Notes: generated by a model not told the origin, from the letters alone. DNA of 64,000 nt from Pseudomonadota bacterium (GCA_016711215.1 JADJTL010000003.1:248001-312000); one strand, 5' to 3'; counted from the first letter of the stretch, positions 45,556 through 54,695 are shown. Program-made: numbers and translations.

Positions 45556-46038
45556 ATGCTCTGGCAGTCCCCGCAGCGCCCCGACGTTCATCGCGTGATT
45601 GTGGCCGACGACGACCGCGATGTGCTGCGGTTGATCAGCGCCGCGCTCGAGCACAGCGGCTACGAGGTCCATACAGTGACCAGCGGCAGCGAGCTGCAGG
45701 ACGTGCTGGTCAAGCATGCGATCTACGGCGGCCCTGAGCATCGGCCGGCGGATGTCGTGATCTCAGACATCCGCATGCCCGGCTGTTCGGGCCTCGAGGT
45801 CCTCGCCGACCTGCGGGGGCGCGCCTGGGCCCCGCCGGTGATCGTCATCTCCGGGGCGATGGATGACGCGCTGCGCGGGCAGGCCCAGCGCATGGGTGCA
45901 TCGGCCGTCTTGTCGAAGCCGCTCAACCTCGAGACGCTGCGCAGCGAGGTCGATGCCGCCGTTGGGCTGAAGCGCGGGGGGGAGGGCTCCAGGGCGAGAG
46001 CGGCGGCGGAGCATCGATGTCACCTCCCGCAGGCCTAG
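45556..46038 (+). CDS. Single-domain CheY-like response regulator (first)
   Basis: 160 residues, a receiver domain only: VIVADDDRDVLRL, the phosphoacceptor Asp in DVVISDIRMPGCSG, VIVISGAMDD and the Lys in VLSKPLNLETL. A 25-residue Arg/Ala-rich tail follows. A strong ribosome site AGGAGG (45544-45549) precedes the ATG. The next receiver gene overlaps its end by 22 bases, so they form a coupled pair. Both probably act by protein-protein contact or phosphorelay; their kinase is elsewhere. Confidence 0.92.
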   Translation: MLWQSPQRPDVHRVIVADDDRDVLRLISAALEHSGYEVHTVTSGSELQDVLVKHAIYGGPEHRPADVVISDIRMPGCSGLEVLADLRGRAWAPPVIVISGAMDDALRGQAQRMGASAVLSKPLNLETLRSEVDAAVGLKRGGEGSRARAAAEHRCHLPQA

Positions 46039-46466
46039 CGCTAACCGCGCTCCAGCTCGAGTTGATCAGCCGCCGCGTGCTGCTCGCGGAGGATGACGAG
46101 GACCTGCGGCTCTTGCTCGCCGCGGCGCTCAAGAGCCACGGCTACCGGGTCGACGAGGTGGCCGACGGGGCAGCGCTGCTGGAGCGGCTCGCGAGCAGCC
46201 AGAGCAGCCCGTACTGCGACGACCCGATCGAGCTGCTGATTTCGGATCTGCACATCCCCTGTCTCTCGGGTCTCGACGTCCTCGCCAGCCTGCGTGGCAC
46301 CGAGAACCGCCTGCCGGTGATCTTGATCACCGCAGACGACAGCCCGCGGCTCGAGGGCGTGGCCCGCCGGCTCGGCGCCGCCGCCTACTTCCGCAAGCCC
46401 TTCGATGTCTGCGATCTGCTGACCGCGGTGGTCAACGTGTCGGTGCCCGCCCTGCCCGCGACCTAG
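46017..46466 (+). CDS. Single-domain CheY-like response regulator (second)
   Basis: 149 residues. The receiver motifs are VLLAEDDEDLRLLL, the Asp in LLISDLHIPCLSG, VILITADDS and YFRKPFDVCDLL. It resembles the preceding receiver and probably arose by duplication. The ATG lies inside the end of the first gene, indicating translational coupling. No output domain is present. It converges with glgB, 21 bases between stops. Confidence 0.92.
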   Translation: MSPPAGLALTALQLELISRRVLLAEDDEDLRLLLAAALKSHGYRVDEVADGAALLERLASSQSSPYCDDPIELLISDLHIPCLSGLDVLASLRGTENRLPVILITADDSPRLEGVARRLGAAAYFRKPFDVCDLLTAVVNVSVPALPAT

Positions 46467-46487
46467 GTTGTCGCCCGGCGAGGTGCC

Positions 46488-48791
46488 CTACTCCGCCTCA
46501 GACGCCTCAGACCTGGGCTCGGCCTCGGACGGGGCGCCGTCCTGCGCCGGAGCGAGCAGGCTGTCCGCCGGCGTCGCTTCGCGCGCGAAGAAGAGCGCAC
46601 CCAGCGGCGGCAAGGTCAGCGAGAGCGACTGCTCCATGCCGTGGCAGGGCATCGGCTCACTGACCACACGCCCGCAGTTGCCGACATTCGTCCCGCCGAA
46701 GCTCTCAGCGTCGCTGTTGACCAGCTCGAGGTACTCGCCCGCGGCTGGCACCCCGATGCGGTAGTCCCTCCGCGGCACCGGCGTCAGGTTGAAGACGCAG
46801 ATTATCTCGCCCCGCGGACCGCGGCGCAGGAAGGAGATCACCGATTGCTCGGAGTCGGTGCAGTCAATCCACTGAAAGCCGCGAGGCTCATGATCCCAAG
46901 CCCAGAGCGCATCGTGGCCGAGGTAGAGGTGACCGAGCTGCTGGACCAGCCGCTGAATACCACTATGGCGCGGCTCGGCGAGCAGCTGCCAGTCCAAGCT
47001 GGCATCGTGGCGCCATTCCGACCACTGCCCGAACTCGGCGCCCATGAAGAGCAGCTTCTTGCCCGGATGCGCATAGAGGTAGCTCAAGAGCACGCGCAGC
47101 CCGGCGGCCTTGCGCCAGTCGTCGCCCGGCATCTTCGAGAGCAGCGCGCGCTTTCCGTGCACGACCTCATCGTGCGAGAGCGGCAGGATGAAGTTCTCCG
47201 TCCAGGCGTAGAGCATGCTGAAGGTCAGGTTGTTGTGATGGTACTTGCGATGGATCGGATCCTTCGTGAAGTAGTGCAGCGTGTCGTGCATCCACCCCAT
47301 GTTCCACTTGAAACCGAAGCCCAGGCCGCCCAGGTAGGTCGGCGCCGTGACGCCACCCCAGGCCGTAGACTCCTCGGCGATGGTCAGCACGCCAGGGAAG
47401 CTGCTGTAGACTTGCCGGTTGAGCTCCTGCAGTAGTGAGATGGCCTCGAGGTTCTCGCGCCCACCGTACTGGTTCGGGATCCACTCGCCATGCGGGCGGC
47501 TGTAGTCGCGGTAGATCATCGACGCGACGGCGTCGACGCGCAGGCCGTCGAAGTGGAACTGATCGAGCCAGTAGAGCGCGTTGGCCAGCAGGAAGGCGCG
47601 CACCTCGTGGCGCCCGTAGTTGAAGATCAGCGTGCCCCAATCGCGGTGCTCGCCCTCGCGGGGGTCGGCATGCTCGTAGAGCGCCGTGCCGTCGAACCAG
47701 CGCAGCGCGTAGTCGTCCTTGGGGAAGTGCGCGGGCACCCAATCGAGCAACACGCCAATACCGTGCTGGTGGCAGAGATCGATGAAGTAGCGCAGATCGT
47801 CGGGCCCACCGTAGCGCGCCGTCGGCGCGAAGTAGCCCGTGGTCTGGTAGCCCCACGAGAGGTCGAAGGCATGCTCGGCGATCGGTAGCAGCTCGAGATG
47901 CGTGAAGCCATGGATCCGGCAGTGCTCGATCAGGCGCGGCGCGAGCTCACGGTAGGTCAGCCAGCCGTCCTCGCGCTCGGGCACGCGCATCCACGAGCCG
48001 AGATGCACCTCATAGATCGCCATCGGCTTCTGCCGCGGGTCACCGACCGCACGAGCCTGAATCCACGCGTCATCCTGCCAGGCGAAGCTGCCGAGCCCCT
48101 GAACCACGGACGCGCTCTTGGGCCGCAGCTCCATCGCGAAGGCCATCGGGTCGGTCTTGAGCCGTAGGTTGCCGTCGCGCAGCTTGAGCTCGTACTTGTA
48201 GATCGCGCCGGCACCCACGCCCGGCAAGAAGAGCTCCCAGACCCCCGAGGCCCCCAACCGGCGCATCGGGTGGCGGCGCCCATCCCAGCCGTTGAAGGTC
48301 CCGACCACGCTGACGCGCACGGCGTTGGGCGCCCAGACGGCGAAGGAGGTTCCAGCCACCCCATCGACCGCGCGCGGATGCGCGCCGAGCCGCTCATAGA
48401 GGCGGTAATGGGTACCCTCACCGAAGAGGTGCAGGTCGAGCTCGCCGAGCGTCGGCGCGAAGCCATAGGGGTCTGCCAGGGGCGGCGCGCTGCCGTCGGC
48501 CAGCGACCACTCGACCTCGTAGCTCAGCGGCAAGCTCGCGTCGGGCAGGAAGCGGGCAAAGAGCCCTCCGCTATGCACCTGCTGCATGGGCTGGGGATCG
48601 CTGCCGGCAACGTGCAGCTGCGCGCCAAGCGCCTCGGGAGCGAAGGCGCGCACGACCAGTCCCTGCCGCCCCTGCCAATGCAGCCGATGGACGCCAAGCA
48701 GCCCGTGCGGGTCGCTGATTTCGGCGCGGACGAGACGCTGCACCGCCTGTGGATCACCTTCCAATGAGTGCTGGACGCCTGTCATCTGCAT
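46488..48791 (-). CDS. glgB: 1,4-alpha-glucan branching enzyme
   Basis: 767 residues, the long bacterial form with an N1 domain (about 15-115, DPHGLLGVHRL), a CBM48/E-set domain (FAVWAPNAVRVSVVGTFNGWDG, in part) and a GH13 barrel. Catalytic regions are DWVPAHFPKD, the nucleophile Asp in FDGLRVDAVASMIYRDYSR (in part), the acid Glu in LTIAEESTAWGG and LSHDEVVHGK. It makes alpha-1,6 branches in glycogen. The last 30 residues are a Ser/Glu/Ala-rich tail. No glgA or glgC is in the window, but treZ and the two dikinases lie within 15 kb. Confidence 0.98.
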   Translation of the reverse strand: MQMTGVQHSLEGDPQAVQRLVRAEISDPHGLLGVHRLHWQGRQGLVVRAFAPEALGAQLHVAGSDPQPMQQVHSGGLFARFLPDASLPLSYEVEWSLADGSAPPLADPYGFAPTLGELDLHLFGEGTHYRLYERLGAHPRAVDGVAGTSFAVWAPNAVRVSVVGTFNGWDGRRHPMRRLGASGVWELFLPGVGAGAIYKYELKLRDGNLRLKTDPMAFAMELRPKSASVVQGLGSFAWQDDAWIQARAVGDPRQKPMAIYEVHLGSWMRVPEREDGWLTYRELAPRLIEHCRIHGFTHLELLPIAEHAFDLSWGYQTTGYFAPTARYGGPDDLRYFIDLCHQHGIGVLLDWVPAHFPKDDYALRWFDGTALYEHADPREGEHRDWGTLIFNYGRHEVRAFLLANALYWLDQFHFDGLRVDAVASMIYRDYSRPHGEWIPNQYGGRENLEAISLLQELNRQVYSSFPGVLTIAEESTAWGGVTAPTYLGGLGFGFKWNMGWMHDTLHYFTKDPIHRKYHHNNLTFSMLYAWTENFILPLSHDEVVHGKRALLSKMPGDDWRKAAGLRVLLSYLYAHPGKKLLFMGAEFGQWSEWRHDASLDWQLLAEPRHSGIQRLVQQLGHLYLGHDALWAWDHEPRGFQWIDCTDSEQSVISFLRRGPRGEIICVFNLTPVPRRDYRIGVPAAGEYLELVNSDAESFGGTNVGNCGRVVSEPMPCHGMEQSLSLTLPPLGALFFAREATPADSLLAPAQDGAPSEAEPRSEASEAE

Positions 48792-48877
48792 GAACCCGCC
48801 TTGTCGTCGCTAGAGGCGAGGAGGTCATCGCCCCCCACCCGAGGTCAGCGCGCCCAACGAGTGCGCCGCTCCGCCAC

Positions 48878-51166
48878 TTATACCGTGAGTAGCCCGGTCT
48901 CGAGGAGCAAGAACACCACCCGCTCGAAGGCTTCCTGCTCGGCTGGATCGTCGAAGCGGCCCAGCAGCTGGCGCAGCGTGACCTCGCCGTTCAGCTTCTC
49001 GCCCGCGCGCCGCGGCTGCTCGCCGAGCCGAAAGACCTCCGGCGGCACCGGCGCCGGCGTGCGTAGCTGCAGGTAGCGATCGAGGTCGAGCTCGAGGCGA
49101 TTCTGCACCAGCTGGCGGTCGATGCGCTGGGCCCCGGCGCCGAGCATCTCGTAGGCATCGAGGCCGAGCGGCGCCGATTCGTGGAGGCACTTCGCGTCGC
49201 GGTAGTAGGCAAAGCTTCCGGTGGTCAGGCTGAAGGCGTTGAGCAGCTTCTCGCGCACCTGGAAGGTCAAATGGCGAATGACCTGCATCGGCCGCATGAG
49301 CTTGAGCGCCACCAGCGTGTCACCCAAGCGACCATCGAAGTGCGGCAGCATCGCCAAAGCCATCGCCAGCTCACCGGCCGAGAGGACCCCGCGCTTGACC
49401 AGATACTGCCCAAAGAGCTCGTCGGCCTGATTGGAGCTGACATAGTGCGGATGCCCGTCCGCGAGGTAGATCTCCTTCGTCGAGCCCCCCTGCGTGAGCA
49501 CCAACAAGCCGCTATCCTCGGCGCAGGCCAGTCGGAAGAGCAGGCGGAAGATGCTCTGGGATGGCTGAAGCTTGCCCTCGAGGTCGGGCACCGCTTCGGC
49601 GGGGGGCCGAACACCAATCGGCGCCGTGACCCGGCCGGCGGCGACCTCCTCGGCGCGCGGGGCGGGCGCAGGCTTGGACGGCAATGGTTCTGCGTCGCCG
49701 CGCGCTTGGCGCTCACCGGTGGAGCTGGTGCGGAAATCCAGGTTCGTCGAGCCATCGATCGCGAGCTCCGGCGCCGCCGCCAGGGCGTGCTCGGTGCCAA
49801 GCCGCGGCTCCTCGCCGGTATGCGGCAGCCCCTGCGGCACCGGCATCGGCGTCGGCGGGGGCGCGAGCGCGATCCGTCGCTTGCGCCCGACGACGGCCCC
49901 CGTCGGACCGCGGGCAGCCTCTGCATGCAGCGCCTCGAGCGGCGGTGGCACGCTCGGGCGGGGGGCGGCAGCCGCGCCTGGCGCGGCGCGTTCATCGCCT
50001 CCGTGCATCGCATCCATCAGTTGGGCTTGGATCGCCGCCGGGGCCTCAGCGGTCGCCATCGCCGGGATTGGCGGCGTGGTGTCCTCGCGGTCGAGCTCGT
50101 CCTGCGCCCGCGGGTCGCTGACCATCGACATCAGGGGCGGCTCATCGACCTCATTGGCCAGCGGCGGCAGGCCCGGCCCACCGACCGCGGCCAGTCGGTC
50201 CCAGGTATCCGGCCGCTCGATCAGCGGCCGCTCGTCGAGCAGCCGCTGCATGAAGCGCCGTACGTCCGCCGAGCGCACCATGCGGCGATTTTCGAAGAGG
50301 TAGCGGTGCAGGGCATCGCGAAACACCCCGGCCGACTGGTAGCGCAGCGCCGGCTGGCGAGCCAAGGCGGACTCGATGATCGTCATCAGGTCGCCGGGAA
50401 TCCGGCTGCCGAACTGATAGAGCCGATCGAGGCGCGCATCGCGCACCTGCAGCAGCACCTCGAGGTCGTGCTTGGCGATGAACAAGCGCCGAATCATCAG
50501 CAGCTCGCAGAGCACGATGCCCGCCGCGAAGACGTCGGCTCGCCCGTCGATCGGTTGCCCAGATACCTGTTCCGGCGACATGTAGCCGTACTTGCCGCGC
50601 AACGCACCCGTCTCCGAGCGTCTGCCGCTGCCGTGCGCGCGCGCGATGCCGAAGTCGCCGAGCTTCACCTCGCCCAGCTCGGAGATGAAGATATTGGAGG
50701 GCGAGACGTCGCTGTGTACGAGACCCAAGCGCTGCGCCGCCTCGTCGCAGAGTCCGTGGGCGAAATCGAGCGCGTCCAGCACCTCGGCCATGATGTGCAC
50801 TGCGATCGCCGTGGTCGGCCGCACGCGCCGCCGAGCGCAAGCGCGTAGCAGCTCGAGCAGGTCCATCCCCGAGACGTACTCCATCGCGATGTAGTAGTGC
50901 CCGTTGACCTCGCCGAAGTCGTGGACCTGGACGATCTTCGGGTGATTGAGGCGCGTCATCATCCGCGCCTCCTCGATGAACATGGCGACGAACTCACGAT
51001 CCCGGCCCAGGTCGGGCAGGATGCGTTTGATCACCAGCGTCTTCTCGAAGCCATGGGCGCCGAAGCTACGCGCGCGGAAGATCTCGGCCATGCCGCCGAC
51101 GGCCAACCGCTGCTCTAAGCGATAGCGACCGAACTGGATCGGCTCGAACGTCTCGGGCTGCACCAC
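48878..51166 (-). CDS. Ser/Thr protein kinase with C-terminal DUF4388-like region
   Basis: About 762 residues. The kinase domain begins FGRYRLEQRLAVGGMAEIF, with Lys in LVIKRILPDL, the catalytic loop LVHSDVSPSNIFI, LGDFGIAR and GKYGYMSPEQ. All catalytic residues are kept, but the loop is HSD, so it is a non-RD kinase. A 250-residue disordered linker rich in Pro/Ala follows. The last 220 residues (LFRLACAEDSGLLVLTQGG, HYVSSNQADELFGQYLVKRGVL) resemble the DUF4388/PatA-like region of myxobacterial signalling proteins. No membrane helix is seen. The start is uncertain: a GTG at 51166 or an upstream TTG at 51223. Confidence 0.88.
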   Translation of the reverse strand: MVQPETFEPIQFGRYRLEQRLAVGGMAEIFRARSFGAHGFEKTLVIKRILPDLGRDREFVAMFIEEARMMTRLNHPKIVQVHDFGEVNGHYYIAMEYVSGMDLLELLRACARRRVRPTTAIAVHIMAEVLDALDFAHGLCDEAAQRLGLVHSDVSPSNIFISELGEVKLGDFGIARAHGSGRRSETGALRGKYGYMSPEQVSGQPIDGRADVFAAGIVLCELLMIRRLFIAKHDLEVLLQVRDARLDRLYQFGSRIPGDLMTIIESALARQPALRYQSAGVFRDALHRYLFENRRMVRSADVRRFMQRLLDERPLIERPDTWDRLAAVGGPGLPPLANEVDEPPLMSMVSDPRAQDELDREDTTPPIPAMATAEAPAAIQAQLMDAMHGGDERAAPGAAAAPRPSVPPPLEALHAEAARGPTGAVVGRKRRIALAPPPTPMPVPQGLPHTGEEPRLGTEHALAAAPELAIDGSTNLDFRTSSTGERQARGDAEPLPSKPAPAPRAEEVAAGRVTAPIGVRPPAEAVPDLEGKLQPSQSIFRLLFRLACAEDSGLLVLTQGGSTKEIYLADGHPHYVSSNQADELFGQYLVKRGVLSAGELAMALAMLPHFDGRLGDTLVALKLMRPMQVIRHLTFQVREKLLNAFSLTTGSFAYYRDAKCLHESAPLGLDAYEMLGAGAQRIDRQLVQNRLELDLDRYLQLRTPAPVPPEVFRLGEQPRRAGEKLNGEVTLRQLLGRFDDPAEQEAFERVVFLLLETGLLTV

Positions 51167-51300
51167 GCAGGCGATGCTATCACGGCTGGGCGATCGGTGA
51201 GAACCTGCAGCGGACGAATCCAAGCGCCGGCAGGCCGCTCAGCGGGGTGGCCTGCACCAGGGCCCGGCGCGCAGCGGCAGCGGGCGCCGAGATGCGCGCG

Positions 51301-52122
51301 TCACGCCCCCGCGGCGGGCGTGGCCAGCGCCTCGGCCACGCTCTCGACCGCGCGCACCGGCAAGCCCGTCGCCGCAGCGCAGCTGGCCAACGCCTGATCG
51401 CCTTCCGGCATCACGACCCAGATCTGGCGCCCCGCGAGCGACTCCCCCTGCTCGACCAGCTCAACCAAGCGTCGCAGCGCAAGCTCGAGCAAGGGGGCCG
51501 GCGCCTCTCCCAGCGCCACGTCGACCAGCAGGTAGCGGGCGTCGTGAATCACCGCCAGCATCAGCCAGCGGCCGAGCGCGTCGTCCAGCGCCGCAGCGTC
51601 GGGATCGCCCACCAGCCAGAGCGCCGCCAGCGAGGGCCGCAGCAGACAAACCAGCTGACTCCTCGTCAGGAGCGCGCGGCGCCGCGCCAGGGCCTGGTCA
51701 CGCAGGCCGCTGGCGTGGGCCTCCGCCAACACCAGCGCAAAATCGTCGGCGAGGGGCGCGGGGAGCGCGAGCACGTCACGCAGGGCGTGCGCCAACGCGA
51801 GGACCGCACCGAGCGGCCACTGCTGGCCCGCGATCCAGCCCGCGAGGAAGGCCAGGCGCTGAATCGACTCGCGCCACGAAGGCGTCCCGGTGGCCAGCGT
51901 CGACGACTGCGCCAGGCCCTCGGCGAGCGCCTCGAGGACGGTCACACAGCGCGCCTGGAGCTGACTACGCTGCGCTGGGGCCAGGCGCAGCGCCCAGCAG
52001 CACCTGGCCGCCTGATCGATCCAGCGCTCGGCCAGCGCGCTGCGGTCGCCGCCGAGGATCAGCCGCAACGCCTCGATCAAGGGCTGGTCTGCCAGCTGTT
52101 GCACCCGCTCCACCTCCTCCAT
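51301..52122 (-). CDS. STAS-like protein (RsbR-type architecture, tentative)
   Basis: 273 residues from the ATG at 52122. An N-terminal helical domain (about 1-170) is followed by an alpha/beta domain (ARYLLVDVALGEAP, LAGRQIWVVMPEGDQAL, LPVRAVESVAEAL) that recalls STAS domains of RsbR/RsbS proteins. No clear phosphorylatable Ser/Thr position could be aligned by eye. It sits directly upstream of a Ser/Thr kinase gene and divergent from a PP2C phosphatase, the usual company of STAS partner-switch proteins. The array of 11-bp repeats abuts its start, and frames reading through the array are rejected. Confidence 0.55.
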   Translation of the reverse strand: MEEVERVQQLADQPLIEALRLILGGDRSALAERWIDQAARCCWALRLAPAQRSQLQARCVTVLEALAEGLAQSSTLATGTPSWRESIQRLAFLAGWIAGQQWPLGAVLALAHALRDVLALPAPLADDFALVLAEAHASGLRDQALARRRALLTRSQLVCLLRPSLAALWLVGDPDAAALDDALGRWLMLAVIHDARYLLVDVALGEAPAPLLELALRRLVELVEQGESLAGRQIWVVMPEGDQALASCAAATGLPVRAVESVAEALATPAAGA

Positions 52123-52176
52123 CTGGGTTCCATCTGGGTTCCGTCGGGGTTCCGTCTGGGTTCCGTCTGGGCCCGC
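52122..52176. repeat. 11-bp tandem repeat, 5 units, at the start of the STAS-like gene
   Basis: Five units of TCTGGGTTCCG (with one-base changes, last unit diverged) run from the start codon upstream. As 11 is not a multiple of three and close to one helical turn, the array is more likely to modulate promoter or ribosome-site spacing than to code. Confidence 0.9.
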
Positions 52177-52211
52177 GACCACGCCGCGTGGCGCGGCGGC
52201 AAGGCGCGCGC

Positions 52212-52240
52212 TGGCCTGGCAACCCACGAGTCTGTAGAAT
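52212..52240 (+). promoter_or_regulatory. Putative promoter of the PP2C gene
   Basis: TAGAAT (52235-52240) lies 17 bases after TGGCCT (52212-52217), about 49 bases before the ATG at 52289. The -35 match is weak. Confidence 0.35.
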
Positions 52241-52288
52241 GTCGCGCTATGCGGTCAAGCGGCGATCTACGGGGAAAGCGCTGAGCTG

Positions 52289-53092
52289 ATGGTGCTGCGT
52301 TCCTACGGCGTCTCGGATATCGGCAAGCGGCGGCCCGTCAATGAGGATAGCTTCCTCAGCGACGACGAGATCGGGCTCTACCTGGTCGCCGATGGCGTCG
52401 GCGGCCACGCCAAGGGCGAGGTGGCCAGCGCGCAATCGGTAGAGGAGGTCCACGGCTACGTCCGCGACGCCTTCGACTGCATCGAGGCGCTGCGCCGCCA
52501 CCCGGGGCGCGACGAGCTCGCCGCCGTCCGGCGGATGTTCGAGAGCGCCGTGCAATCAGCCGGCTACATGGTCTTCGGCATGGCCGAGCTCGACCCAGCG
52601 CACCACGGCATGAGCACGACGATGAGCGCGCTGCTGCTGATCGACGGCCTGGCGTTGATCGCGCAGGTGGGCGACAGCCGCGTCTATCGGCGGCGCGGCG
52701 AGGAGACTGCCCAGCTCACCGAGGATCACACGCTGCTGAACTATCGGCTCAAACACGGGTTGCTCTCGCCGCAAGAGGCCCGTCAAGCGCCAGGGAAGAA
52801 CGTGATCACCCGTGCGGTTGGCCACCGCGACTACGTCCAAGTCGACACCTTGATCTGCGACGCCCGGGTCGGCGACCGCTTCCTGCTCTGCTCGGACGGC
52901 CTGCACGGGCACCTCAGCGACGACGAGGTCGGTGCACTCCTCGCCTTGGCGGCCGCGAAAGACGTGGCCCACTCGCTGGTCGAACTGGCCAACGACCGCG
53001 GCGGCCGCGACAACATCACGGTCTTGGTCGTCGACGCGCTGGACCCTGCTGCGGCGGCGGGAGACCCCAGGGACCCAGCTCCCGCTGAATGA
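52289..53092 (+). CDS. PP2C-family Ser/Thr protein phosphatase
   Basis: 267 residues, a metal-dependent phosphatase of the Stp1/PrpC kind. All PP2C motifs are present: RPVNEDSFL, YLVADGVGGHAKGE, IAQVGDSRVYR, LLCSDGLHGHLSD and GGRDNITVLVV, including the metal-binding Asp residues. It probably reverses phosphorylation by Hanks kinases such as those encoded nearby. It diverges from the STAS-like and kinase genes, and its stop overlaps the next start (ATGA). Confidence 0.96.
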   Translation: MVLRSYGVSDIGKRRPVNEDSFLSDDEIGLYLVADGVGGHAKGEVASAQSVEEVHGYVRDAFDCIEALRRHPGRDELAAVRRMFESAVQSAGYMVFGMAELDPAHHGMSTTMSALLLIDGLALIAQVGDSRVYRRRGEETAQLTEDHTLLNYRLKHGLLSPQEARQAPGKNVITRAVGHRDYVQVDTLICDARVGDRFLLCSDGLHGHLSDDEVGALLALAAAKDVAHSLVELANDRGGRDNITVLVVDALDPAAAAGDPRDPAPAE

Positions 53093-54228
53093 GCGGCGCC
53101 AGGCCCAGCGGCGCTCGCGGCGGCGACGCCTGGGAGGGCGGCCCGCTACCGGCGCTCTCGCGCCTGCGCCTCGGGGTCTGGCCGACCCGAGTGCACCCTC
53201 TCCCTGCCCTGAGCCAGCGGCTCGGCTTCGAGCTGTGGGTCAAGCGCGAGGACGAGAGCGGCACGGCCCTCGGCGGCAACAAGGTGCGCAAGCTGGAGTT
53301 CCTGCTCGCCGCGGCCCGTGACGCTGGTGCGACCACCGTCGTCACCGCCGGCGCGCTCGGATCGCACCACGTTGCCGCGACCGCCTGGTACGCGCGACAG
53401 CTCGGTCTCCGCTGCGATGCCCTCGTCTTCCCGCAGCCACTCTCGGCGACGGCGAGGCGCTGCCTCGAGCTGACCTGGCGGCTCGGCGCCAGGTTGGAGC
53501 CCTGTAACGATCGCCTCGGTCTCGCGCTGGCCTTGGCCGATCCGCGCCTACGGCTGGGCCATCGCGGCTACCTGATCGGCCCGGGCGGATCGTCGCCCCT
53601 CGGGACCCTGGGCTACGTCGCCGCGGGTCTCGAGCTCGGAGCACAGGTGGCGGCGGGCCTGCTGCCGGAACCGGCCTGGATCGTCATGGCCCTGGGTACT
53701 GGCGGAACCCTGGCTGGCCTCGCGCTTGGCACGGCGCTGGCGGGCCTTCGCAGCAAGCTGGTGGGCGTGCGGGTCGTCGAGCGGTTGCTCTGCAACGAGG
53801 CCCTGACCCACGTCCTGATCGAGCGCACCCGCCTCCTGCTCGCGCGCCACGGGAGCGCGCCGCCGAGCGCAGCCCCCTGGCTGATCGACCACGCGCACGC
53901 CGGTCCCGGCTACGGCGTGCCGACACCCGCGGGAGAGCGTGCCTGTCGCCTGGCGCGCGAAGCGGAGGGGCTGTCGTTCGAGGCGACCTATACCGGCAAG
54001 GCCTTGGCCGCCCTCTGGGATGGCGACTCGTTCCGCGGCAAGGCGCCGCGAGCGCAGGCGTCGCCACGGGGCCCGGTGCTCTTCATCAAGACCAATCACG
54101 TGCGACCGATCGGCGCCCTGATCCGGGCGCTGCCGCCGCGACCGGGGCTCGAGGCTTGCTCGTGGTGGAGCCGGGACGCTGGGCCGGCGGGCCGGGCGAC
54201 GACGCTCCGGACAATCATCGGCCCTTGA
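53089..54228 (+). CDS. D-cysteine desulfhydrase / ACC deaminase family PLP enzyme
   Basis: 379 residues, a fold-type II PLP enzyme. The PLP Lys is in GTALGGNKVRKLEFLL, preceded by LWVKREDESG. ALGSHHVAATAWYARQLGL replaces the usual Q/GSNH segment, and the phosphate loop is ALGTGGTLAGLALG. Members degrade D-cysteine or 1-aminocyclopropane-1-carboxylate; the exact substrate is not settled by these motifs, and the SNH-to-SHH change could alter it. It is translationally coupled to the PP2C gene by an ATGA overlap, though no functional link is evident. Confidence 0.88.
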   Translation: MSGARPSGARGGDAWEGGPLPALSRLRLGVWPTRVHPLPALSQRLGFELWVKREDESGTALGGNKVRKLEFLLAAARDAGATTVVTAGALGSHHVAATAWYARQLGLRCDALVFPQPLSATARRCLELTWRLGARLEPCNDRLGLALALADPRLRLGHRGYLIGPGGSSPLGTLGYVAAGLELGAQVAAGLLPEPAWIVMALGTGGTLAGLALGTALAGLRSKLVGVRVVERLLCNEALTHVLIERTRLLLARHGSAPPSAAPWLIDHAHAGPGYGVPTPAGERACRLAREAEGLSFEATYTGKALAALWDGDSFRGKAPRAQASPRGPVLFIKTNHVRPIGALIRALPPRPGLEACSWWSRDAGPAGRATTLRTIIGP

Positions 54229-54252
54229 CAAGTCGGGGCTCTGGCCTAAGTT
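54225..54252 (+). promoter_or_regulatory. Putative promoter of the FmdB-type gene
   Basis: A perfect TTGACA (54225-54230) is followed after 16 bases by TAAGTT (54247-54252), 24 bases before the ATG. It overlaps the stop codon of the upstream gene. Confidence 0.5.
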
Positions 54253-54275
54253 GAAGCCCCTCTGAGGAGTTGCGC

Positions 54276-54695
54276 ATGCCAATTTACGAGTATCGCTGCG
54301 GTGGCTGCGGCCATGAGTTCGAGGAGTGGCAGAAGATCAACGACGAGCCGGTGAAGAAATGCCCGAGCTGCCGCGGGCGGCGGGTCGAGCGCTTGGTTTC
54401 GGCGACCTCGTTCCAGCTCAAGGGCGGCGGCTGGTACATCAGCGACTACGGGCGCGGCAGCGGCGGACCAGCGAAGCGGGGCGACGCGCGGGGCGATAGC
54501 GCGGAGAGCGCCGAGCAGAGGACCAAGGAAGAGCCGACCACCGGCACGGAGACCGCGAACGCTGGGTCGACCGAGGCGCCGATGAAAGCGGCGGCAAAGC
54601 GGAGCAGCGCCAAGGAAGGCGCCGGCAGCAAAGCGTCGAGCAGCAAAGCGTCGAGCAACAAAGCGTCGAGCAGCGCGGGAACGGCAGCGAGCTGA
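54276..54695 (+). CDS. FmdB-family zinc ribbon protein
   Basis: 139 residues. The first 50 are the FmdB/CxxC_CxxC zinc ribbon: PIYEYRCGGCGHEFEEWQ and KKCPSCRG give the four Cys ligands. The rest is Ser/Ala/Lys-rich low complexity ending in tandem AKASS-type repeats. Family members are small regulators of uncertain role. The ATG at 54276, with GAGGAG (54264-54269), is used in place of an upstream TTG. Confidence 0.92.
   Translation: MPIYEYRCGGCGHEFEEWQKINDEPVKKCPSCRGRRVERLVSATSFQLKGGGWYISDYGRGSGGPAKRGDARGDSAESAEQRTKEEPTTGTETANAGSTEAPMKAAAKRSSAKEGAGSKASSSKASSNKASSSAGTAAS
54627..54671. repeat. 15-bp tandem repeat, 3 copies, coding
   Basis: Three copies of AGCAAAGCGTCGAGC (one base changed in copy three) encode the Ser/Lys/Ala-rich tail of the FmdB-type protein; in-frame. 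Confidence 0.95.
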
